A model generated the notes under the pieces. The model had not been told where the DNA came from. It made no database searches and saw only the letters and a list, made by a program, of their open reading frames with translations. A stretch of 42,664 bases of DNA from SAR324 cluster bacterium (GTDB lineage Bacteria; SAR324; NAC60-12): positions 1 through 42,664 of the forward strand of contig JAQWOT010000034.1 in the NCBI GenBank assembly GCA_029245725.1. The letters are read 5' to 3'. A program made the translations under genes and the position numbers. Shown piece by piece: positions 7,715 through 15,100 of this stretch (the stretch's first letter is position 1; each line of letters opens with the position of its first letter).

Positions 7715-7990
7715 ATGCCCATTACTGGATTCAACGAGCTAGTTGGGGAACTGAAACTGATGAGGGAGCAGTTCAAGGATCAGCAAGAGCGACAGGCAGT
7801 AGAACAATTGAAACGGGAGCAGTTGGAGTTGTGCATCGAAGATCTACAGCAGCAGATCTCAATGGAACAGCTCAAAAGGCAGCAATTAGAAACCTACATC
7901 AAAGAATTGCTCAGCAGACCCGGTAAGCTTCCTTTTGTGGATGAGTTGCCTGCTACAGCCACATTCTTCGAGGAGGTTTTTCAGAAGTAA
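7715..7990 (+). CDS. Small coiled-coil protein with N-terminal FNE motif (second of two)
   Basis: The start is the ATG at 7715, with AGGA upstream, giving 91 aa. After MPITGFNELVGEL comes a coiled coil with an internal repeat: VEQLKREQLELCIEDLQQQ is followed by MEQLKRQQLETYIKELLSR, a step of about 22 residues. A non-helical tail (PFVDELPATATFFEEVF) follows. Its N-terminus matches the 53-aa protein encoded just upstream. The tail is unique to this copy and could be a docking segment. Function unknown. Confidence 0.65.
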   Translation: MPITGFNELVGELKLMREQFKDQQERQAVEQLKREQLELCIEDLQQQISMEQLKRQQLETYIKELLSRPGKLPFVDELPATATFFEEVFQK

Positions 7991-8144
7991 AGCGATTGAC
8001 CTCCCTTCTTCTCTACCGGTCTCACCAAGGATAATAGCTGATGCTGGCCTTAGTGTGTGCCCGATCTAGTCTGTTATCCGCTTCTGGATAAAAACAATGT
8101 TGATTTGCAGTTTAAGACGTTTGTCCTGTGTCAGGAGAGCGGAA

Positions 8145-8170
8145 TTGCATCATGGAGACTTTGCTATCGA
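8145..8170. repeat. Intergenic element, copy E (left half only)
   Basis: TTGCATCATGGAGACTTTGCT matches the left arm and loop of copy D, including the spacing. The right arm expected at 8171-8178 is absent (CTTAAAGC). This is a decayed or truncated copy, downstream of the second coiled-coil gene. Confidence 0.4.
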
Positions 8171-8501
8171 CTTAAAGCCCTGCAGATACAGAGATCATCA
8201 GGATTCATTTCATAGCCTTTAAAAGTACATCATACAAATTGACCTCTTTCCCAAATGTTCTCTAGCTAGTTTGAAAAAAATTGTTTTTATATAAATTGCA
8301 TGAAAATGCTCTCATTCAAATTCTTTGGAGATAATGACTCTATGCCCCGAATATTCTAGGAATTCCTGAGGTGTGAAGGTTGAAAAATTGGATTTATCAA
8401 CTGATTGCAAAAAAAAGAATCAAATGAAACAATTATGAAATATCCAAAATTAGATTTTGTGACAATTAGTCTGAGATTTTGTACCAGCAAAAAAAAATAG
8501 A
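8171..8501. other. AT-rich non-coding stretch
   Basis: No gene is supported. The sequence is markedly AT-rich with several A and T runs, including nine A at 8489-8497. A short frame from the ATG at 8436 (MKYPKLDFV) ends in that A-run. If the run has lost or gained a base, this frame would join the broken gene that follows, but the TTG start at 8502 with its own signal peptide is simpler. Confidence 0.3.
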
Positions 8502-9158
8502 TTGATCAGTGTCTTGTTGAGAATTGTTATCTTGCTGATTATGTCGGTATCTACAACTCAAGGAGCGGATCAAATCATAGTGTTTTCTTACAGTGAAGGG
8601 TTGGCGTTCAATAAAATTGATATGCTAGACTACGATACGAAATTTGAGAGCATAGATTCTGTGAATGACAATACGACAAATGAAGTAATACTGAAAAAAA
8701 CAGCTATAAATTTTTTGCTGGATATCGGGTAAAGCCTGGTCCTCTACCAGAACTAGAAATTCGAGGTTTGATTGAGCACTATAATTTTCATGCTAAAAAC
8801 GTGATTGATGCAAAATGTAAGTTTGGTCCTGGAATAGAAGCGATTTTAGGCGCGGGGGGGCTTTATCAATTTTCATGTGGGCTATACCTATTGCAAATCA
8901 GAGTTGAAGCAATCTGAGGTGTATATTTTAGACACAACATCACCCACGAGGAATCCGTATGAAAATTCAATGAATAAGTTCACTAGGGGACTTTCACTGA
9001 CTCTAGAGGATCCTAGCACAAGAGATAAAAAATGGGGGTTTAGGTCTACATACAGTCTTGAAACAATCGAATTGAAAATCTATGGGGTTAACCGAGATAG
9101 TGATCCTGAACAGCCTACTTTTCAGATGTATGGTGCTGAGTTCTACACTTTTCTATGA
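8502..9158 (+). pseudogene. Secreted or outer-membrane protein gene with two frameshifts at homopolymers
   Basis: Three pieces in different frames read as one protein. Piece 1 starts at TTG 8502 with a signal peptide (LLRIVILLIMSVSTTQGA) and runs to the A7 run at about 8694-8700. Adding one A there gives LKKNSYKFFAGYRVKPGPLP and continues to GIEAILGAGG at the G7 run (8854-8860). The third frame then gives FINFHVGYTYCKSELKQSEV and runs to the TGA at 9158. The whole, about 215 aa, has the alternating aromatic strands of an outer-membrane barrel and ends FYTFL. Both breaks sit exactly in homopolymers, so either real slippage or base-calling errors are possible. No family is recognised. Confidence 0.65.
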
Positions 9159-9277
9159 ATAATTAGCTTAACAAAAGGCCGTCAAACACCTTCTGACATC
9201 CCACCCCAAAAACTTCCTTTTCAGAATCTCTTAAAACTTAGGTCTATCTTCAAAGTCTGTTCTAAATAATGCGAGTT

Positions 9278-9490
9278 ATGATTTAGAGTAAAAACACAAT
9301 TCCCCCGGATATTGCAGAGGCCAAATCCCAAATGGATTTACTGGCTCGCAAGGAAGCGTTATTACATTAGATAGAAATGATGGAAGAAGGGATCGCTTTC
9401 ACCGGTTTGCGTGAGCTGTATTTTCGCTTCATTGGTAATACTCAAAACACCTCCCTGGGAGAGCTGGAGCCTTTGGGCCAATCAAGCTAG
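9278..9490 (+). pseudogene. Possible degraded small gene with in-frame TAG codons
   Basis: From the ATG at 9278, one frame reads MI, TAG, then SKNTIPPDIAEAKSQMDLLA, RKEALLH, TAG (9368-9370), IEMMEEGIAFTGLRELYFRF and on to a TAG at 9488. The amino-acid make-up looks like a real helical protein of about 70 residues. Each inner TAG is one change from a Gln or Glu codon. Starts at 9332 or 9377 could give shorter products. Evidence is only this open-frame character, so the call is tentative. It is directly upstream of the first 34-aa membrane protein, in the same frame. Confidence 0.35.
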
Positions 9491-9574
9491 TTGGAAGCTC
9501 ATCCGAATTGTGCCAGGCAAACTTTTCCTTCATTCTCTGCGGATTTAGTTCAACAATCCTCGGGAGAACTACCT

Positions 9575-9679
9575 ATGAATGAAGGTAGAAATTTCTTTGT
9601 GTGGCTCGTCTTCATGGTCGCAATATTTGTCACACTCGCGGTACTAGAAACACTTCTGGAGGTTCCAGATATTTCCTGA
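9575..9679 (+). CDS. 34-aa single-span membrane protein, first of two paralogues
   Basis: The protein starts MNEGRNFFVWLVFMVAIF, forms one transmembrane helix and ends LLEVPDIS. The start at 9575 is set by alignment to the second copy at 10089, where similarity begins exactly at this ATG, and by GGGAG just upstream. The frame is open further upstream to a TTG at 9491, but that part has no counterpart in the second copy. Twenty-six of 34 residues match the paralogue, and at least 13 codons differ only silently, so selection acts on the protein. Expected topology is a short polar N-terminus, one helix and an acidic C-terminal tail. Function unknown; small membrane proteins of this size often tune a transporter or respiratory complex. 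Confidence 0.75.
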   Translation: MNEGRNFFVWLVFMVAIFVTLAVLETLLEVPDIS

Positions 9680-9999
9680 ATAAATCCGCCGCAGATCCCA
9701 ATCATTACCCTACCGGACTCGCTAAGAACCATAACTTGCCAGACTTCACAATGGGTTGTGGTTCTTCGGTTCACCAATACCTCACTTCCTGCTCATTTCA
9801 CTTCTGTAGCTATTGCTCAAGTCTCCTGCTTTGAGAACACTGTGGCCCTGTTCATTGGTTTCACTACCCAGATAAGCAACTGACAAACCCAGTACTTCTG
9901 ATAGCTGGTGTGCTCTACGAGCTTTTATATTTAATTGCTGCGTAGTCTTAAAGATTCAGTGAAATCAGCCAATGCAGCAGATTTTTATAAAACAATCAC
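9680..9999. other. Gap between the two 34-aa genes
   Basis: No gene or strong structure is supported. The right end becomes AT-rich and leads into the promoter-like sequence at 10000. The two paralogues are therefore separately transcribed or loosely linked, not translationally coupled. Confidence 0.3.
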
Positions 10000-10030
10000 T
10001 TGACATTACTGACTAATAGGTTTCTATAAA
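10000..10030 (+). promoter_or_regulatory. Likely sigma-70 promoter of the second 34-aa gene
   Basis: A perfect -35 box TTGACA (10000-10005) is followed after 19 bases by TATAAA (10025-10030). The spacer is two bases longer than ideal. Transcription would start about 50 bases before the ATG at 10089. Confidence 0.4.
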
Positions 10031-10088
10031 TTTTTACTTAATTAACCGTATTATAACTTCAAATCCAAGAGAGTAGGAGTCAGTTATA

Positions 10089-10193
10089 ATGAATGACGGT
10101 AGAAACTTCTTTATCTGGCTCATCTTCATGGTGGCCATCTTCATTATTCTTGGTGTCCTCGAAACAGCCCTTGAAGTGCCAGACATCGGCTGA
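10089..10193 (+). CDS. 34-aa single-span membrane protein, second of two paralogues
   Basis: The protein starts MNDGRNFFIWLIFMVAIF and ends LEVPDIG, with the TGA at 10191-10193. AGGAG lies nine bases before the ATG at 10089, a strong ribosome site. One transmembrane helix is expected from about residue 7 to 25, followed by an acidic, Pro-containing tail (ETALEVPDIG) like that of copy one. Changes between the copies are conservative (Glu/Asp, Val/Ile) and most DNA differences are silent, the mark of two working genes. It has its own likely promoter at 10000. No known family is recognised. Confidence 0.8.
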   Translation: MNDGRNFFIWLIFMVAIFIILGVLETALEVPDIG

Positions 10194-10736
10194 AGCAATT
10201 TGCTAACGGTTCTAGGCTGCTTATCATAATCAGATCCTTGTTTTGGATAAATCAGATCCAAAATCTTCAATAGCTCCCCAACTCATTTTTGTAGATTCTG
10301 GTATCGCCTGTGATCCGTTCGCTGCACCGGGCCATCCCCCTCTGCGCTTCTCTCCAAGGTTGAAGCATCTAGCCCTCCTGGCACTATGAAAAATTCAAGT
10401 ACCCCACAGCAGTTCAGATTTTTTATTTTTGTGTCTAAAATCGTTGAGGCTCCTATCCTAGTATTCCAAAACTAGAAGTTGACAAGTAGATGGGTTCGTT
10501 CGAAAGATAATGAGAATATGTTTGTCGAAAAACTTTGATAAAGGCGAAAGTTTGAAAACGCCCTGAGTTTAAGGCCATTCTAAGGATCACAATTCAATTT
10601 GAGGTCAGCGTTCTTTATAGGATGAATCGGCCAAAATTTTGCTCATTGTGAAAAAATTATACTTACGTCAGTTGTACATGGAGTTAGATGGAGAAAGATT
10701 CTCACTGCCCTAGATGCTTACTTTGAGAGAAGTCCG
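10194..10736. other. Non-coding gap before the bestrophin gene
   Basis: No credible gene was found on either strand. The stretch must carry the 3' end of the 34-aa gene and the promoter of the bestrophin gene, but I could not single out convincing boxes or a terminator. Confidence 0.3.
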
Positions 10737-11603
10737 ATGATTAATTACCAGTCTGACAAGCGCCTGAAGATCATTTTCGCCTACACAGGTACGGTGCTTC
10801 CACGAGTGATGCCCTACGTCTTTGCAATGATGTTGTGGTCTCTGGCCTTAATTTTATTTTTTGAGTTCACAGGACTTAGGTTCGAAATGAGCTCCCAAGC
10901 TCACTCAATTGTCGGGGTCGCGCTCGGGTTGTTATTGGTCTTTAGAACAAACACCTCCTACGACCGCTACTGGGAGGGGAGAAAGCAACTAGGTTCACTG
11001 TGCATCGGAGCCCGCAACTTGATGAATCAAGCCAATGCAGTGATTCCAGAGGAGGAGAAGGAATACCGGCAGCAGATCGGTATGCTATTAGCCGCTTTCA
11101 TGGGAGCAATGCGTGATGATTTGCGAGATGGAATCACCCTGAAATCGATGGGAAAGCTGACAGGACAGCTCCACCAGCGACTGAATCAGCACAGCAACAA
11201 GCTCAATGGTTTACTCAGCATGCTGAACACGGAACTGCGCTTAGGTGTTCGCAAGCGCTGGATGCATCCCTCGGAGTTTAACCCGATTGTTCAATCAATT
11301 GCTGATTTGCAAGCGGCTACACATGCCTTGAGAAGAATCCGTCAAACACCTTTGCCCTTCGCTTATGTGAACCAGCTCAAAGTGTTCATGGGGATTTATT
11401 TTGTCACTCTGCCCTTCGCCCTGATTCCCCAGTTTGGCTACATGACTTTAGTGATCATGGCCTTCTTCATCTATGCCTTGGTGGGTATCGAAGAGATCGG
11501 TCTCGAGATTGAAGATCCCTTTGGCGATGACCCCAACGACCTGCCCATCGTGCCGTTGACCAATGGTGTCATCAAGGACATCCAAGACGTTCTCGAACGC
11601 TAA
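10737..11603 (+). CDS. Bestrophin-family membrane channel (UPF0187 type)
   Basis: The 288-aa protein has the family landmarks: two N-terminal membrane segments (about residues 22-44 and 57-70), then LVFRTNTSYDRYWEGRK right after the second. A long cytoplasmic helical part follows, then two further membrane segments (about 215-245), and the acidic motif GIEEIGLEIEDPFGDDPNDLP (starting at about 247). Bacterial homologues form pentameric ion channels, chloride- or cation-conducting. The length is normal. The ATG at 10737 follows GAGAGAAG. The gene stands alone with a terminator-like hairpin 60 bp downstream, so it is probably monocistronic. Confidence 0.9.
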   Translation: MINYQSDKRLKIIFAYTGTVLPRVMPYVFAMMLWSLALILFFEFTGLRFEMSSQAHSIVGVALGLLLVFRTNTSYDRYWEGRKQLGSLCIGARNLMNQANAVIPEEEKEYRQQIGMLLAAFMGAMRDDLRDGITLKSMGKLTGQLHQRLNQHSNKLNGLLSMLNTELRLGVRKRWMHPSEFNPIVQSIADLQAATHALRRIRQTPLPFAYVNQLKVFMGIYFVTLPFALIPQFGYMTLVIMAFFIYALVGIEEIGLEIEDPFGDDPNDLPIVPLTNGVIKDIQDVLER

Positions 11604-11664
11604 CTGCTGACTTAGATCTTTCAGAAGCCCAGGTTACCACTGGGGCTCTCCCTCAAACACAAAA

Positions 11665-11692
11665 GCTCCAATTGTTCTGGAGCAACTTTTCT
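11665..11692 (+). terminator. Likely terminator of the bestrophin gene
   Basis: GCTCCA (11665-11670), a 7-base loop and TGGAGC (11678-11683) form a perfect stem, followed by AACTTTTCT. The stem is also flanked by AAAA on the left, so it may work weakly in both directions. A weaker GC-rich hairpin (AGCCCAG and CTGGGGCT) lies just before it at about 11625-11646. Confidence 0.5.
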
Positions 11693-12166
11693 GATAGCAT
11701 TGTGTTCATTTGGCAACAGTTCGTCAATTGAGAGCTACCCCTCCATTCTGTCTTTGCTGGATGGAAGTCGTCTGAAAATTGATAATTAATTTTTCAGATA
11801 AACTTGGGTAGAAAAATTGCTTTTTGATGTCTATTTAAGAAGAAAGTTTTCAAAATCTTGTTTGTCCGTTGATGCAAAGAGAGTTTGTCAGAACCTGACA
11901 AAAAAGTTTTCCTTCCACATTCTAATTTCAGCCTAAGGGCTGGGAGTACCCCTCACTTGCCAAGTAGGGTAAGTGTCTTCTAGGCAATAAGTCTGTTAGA
12001 GATACCATTGATGGATTTCTCTCATGAATGAGCCTGTCCAGAAAAGATTTCTGATTTAAGCAAAAAATTCAGTAAGAAATGTTTGGGTGTCCTTAGCAAG
12101 ACACCATGATGAACAGAACCACGTGTCGCTATTGGAAAAATATCCAATCAGAACTGGAGATAAACA
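11693..12166. other. Long upstream region of the Calx-beta lipoprotein gene
   Basis: No gene is supported. Two inverted repeats stand out near the right end. GGTGTC and GACACC (12086-12105) enclose an 8-base loop. ATTGGA and TCCAAT (12131-12148) enclose AAAATA and lie 18 bases before the ATG. Either could be an operator or a leader hairpin controlling the large surface protein. Confidence 0.35.
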
Positions 12167-15100
12167 ATGTCTGGGTTCCGCAATCTAGCCCTCATATCCC
12201 TCGCATGTTCTCTATTGCTCAACTCCAGTTGTGCCCCCACAGAAGATGAGGTGATTACTGCTGACAATGTTCAGCGAGAAGGCTCACCAGGAATCTTCCT
12301 AGACAGTGCTGTAGGTGGTGTTGATTACACGACTACCAGTGGTCTGGGTGGTGTAACGGATTCCAGCGGTCGCTTCTATTATAACCCCGGGGACAAGGTG
12401 AGTTTCACGATTGGTGGCATTTCACTGGGAAGTGTGACGGGAGCTGCCAAACTGACTCCGGTAGAGGTGATGGGTGCTAGTGGGACGGCTGACCAAAAGG
12501 TAATCAATCTTAGTCGACTACTGCAAACCTTGGATGCGGATGGAGATCCAAGCAATGGGATCAGTATCAATGATTCTACGAAGACGACTTTGGCAGCAAA
12601 GTCAGTGAATTTTGATGTCTCGGTGGATACATTTGATAATGCAACGAAGTCGGTGACAGCTGCAGTTGGGAAGACAATGGTCACAGCAACAAGGGCAATC
12701 AAGCACCTGCATAGCACACTCAATGATCAGGGCTTGGGCGATAAGGCAGCGAGTGATACGGAATTGCGGAGTGTCAGTTCAGAGCTGGATAACTTCACTA
12801 CTGTTGCAGCCAATTTTACGGTTAGTGAGAATGCGACTGCTTTAACAGAGGCAAGTGGCAGCTCACACACAGATAATTTTACAGTTGTGTTGGCCTCCGA
12901 GCCAGTTGGTAATGTGGTCTTTTCAGTGGTTCCCAGCGATGCAAGTGAAGTCTCTTCCTCTCCTTCCTCTCTGACGTTTAGTCCTGACAATTGGAGTACT
13001 GCCCAAACGGTCACTTTGACGGGAACAGACGACGAGATCAGTGATGGGGCCATTAGCAGTGCTGTCACAGTAGGAATCAATGAGAGTCAAACCAAAGACT
13101 CTGAATACGACAAGCTCACGAGTCATAGCATCTCGGCGACTACCAGTGATGACGAAGGAATTCCCTCTGTGACGCTGACTGCTGTGATAGTTAGCTTGGT
13201 GGAAAATGAGGAAACACTCACTTTGACAGTCAATATGAGTTTGGCCTCTGGTACAGATACCACTGTAGATTTCACTACCTCAGGGACTGCCAAACAAGAT
13301 GTAGACTATTCAATAACTCCTGACCCATTGATCATTCCAAGTGGAAGCAAGCAAGGTACGGTTACGGTCAAGAGCATCAATGACAAAATTGATGACGATG
13401 CTGAGACGATCATCATAGGGGTTGGTGCAGGGTCAATTTCTAACAGCGTTGGAGCGACGAACAACATTCAAGATGTAACGCTGACAATTAGTGATGATGA
13501 TACTGCTGGATTCCAACTCTCTAAGACGACAGCTGCTGTCACAGAAAGTGGAACTAAAGATACCTTCACAGTTGTACTGGATTCCAAGCCCACCCATGAT
13601 GTGATCGTGTCACTTACTTCTGATGATACTGGCGAGGCAGCCGTTTCTCCTGATAACTTGACGTTTACCTCAGAAGATTGGAACACCGCTCAAACGGTCA
13701 CAATTACAGGTGTGGCGGATGATCAAGTTGATAAGAATGCCACAAGCACAATCACAGTTTCTGTCAACAGCAGTGATACCAACTATGTTAGTAGCAAACT
13801 GTCAGCTAAAGAAGTAAAAGTAACTACTGCTGATGGGGATATAGCAGGCTTTAAACTCTCTGAAACTATAGTCACTGCAACAGAGGGGGGAGATAACGAC
13901 ACCTTCACGGTGGAACTGACTTCTAAACCAACTAGTGCAGTTACCATTGGAGTAGCTGGCTCCACAGAGGCTAGTATTTCACCAACTTCACTGAGCTTTG
14001 ATGCATCGGATTGGAAAATCCCCAAAACGGTAACAGTGATTGCGGTCAATGATTCGGTGGATGATGATCAGCAAACTAGTACAATCACGGTCTCTGTCAG
14101 CAGTTCCAGTGATTCCAAATACGGGAGTGGCATTGCTAATCAAAGTGTGAAAGCTACCACTAAAGATGATGATACTGCTGGTTTTACGCTTTCAAAAAAT
14201 ACAGCTACTGTGACCGAGGGAGGAGATTCAGATAACTTCACAGTAGTGCTGAATTCTCAGCCGACACAGGATGTTCTCCTGACTCTGACTGCCAATGATT
14301 CGACAGAGGTAAGCCTCTCTTCTTCCTCTACGCTGACCTTTACAAGCTCTGACTGGAATACCACAAAAACAGTGATTATTGCTGCTGTAGATGAAAATTT
14401 GGACGATGACAATATTACTAGTGCCGTCACGGTAGCAGCCAGCAGTACAAATGATGAGAAATATGATAATATTACTAATCAGACAGTTACCGTGACAACA
14501 GTGGATGATGACACTACTCCCTTAGTGACCCTGACAGCGGATAACTCATCGATGCTTGAGACCGGTGGTACCGTTATCCTTACAGTGAGCATGAGCACGG
14601 CTGCGACTAGTGAAACCACGGTGGCTCTATATGCTTCAGGTACAGCTGCAATCAATACAGATTACGAACTATCAAGCACGACCCTGACTATCTATGCGGA
14701 TAATACAACTGCCACTGCTACGCTGACAGGTATTTCAGATCAGTTTGTGGAAGGTTCAGAATCTATTGTGGTGGATATCAGCGGTGTCTCTGGTGGTAAT
14801 GGTGCTAGAAAAAGTGGTACCCAGCAGCAGTTAATCACGATCACAGATGATGATAACGCGACAGTGACGATTGCAGATGTAATTGCGCTGGAGAGTGCTG
14901 GTACAGCAACAGTCACACTGAGCCTAAACAATGCAGTGGCTGGTGGTTTTAAAGTAGGAGTTGCCACTACCGATGGCACCGCAACAGCGGGCTCAGACTA
15001 CACAGCCCTAAGCTCTACAGAGCCTTTTGCAGGCAGTGCTGGTGAGACTGTGCAGGTAAGCATCACCTTAGGTAGTGACTCCATAGTAGAAGACAATGAG

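Noticed and set aside
355-8170. CRISPR array formed by the short repeats of the left region
   Set aside because: Copies are hundreds to thousands of bases apart, diverged and separated by genes; no regular spacers and no cas genes.
9491-9574. Longer N-terminus for the first 34-aa membrane protein from TTG 9491
   Set aside because: The added 28 residues have no counterpart in the second copy, and similarity begins exactly at the ATG at 9575.
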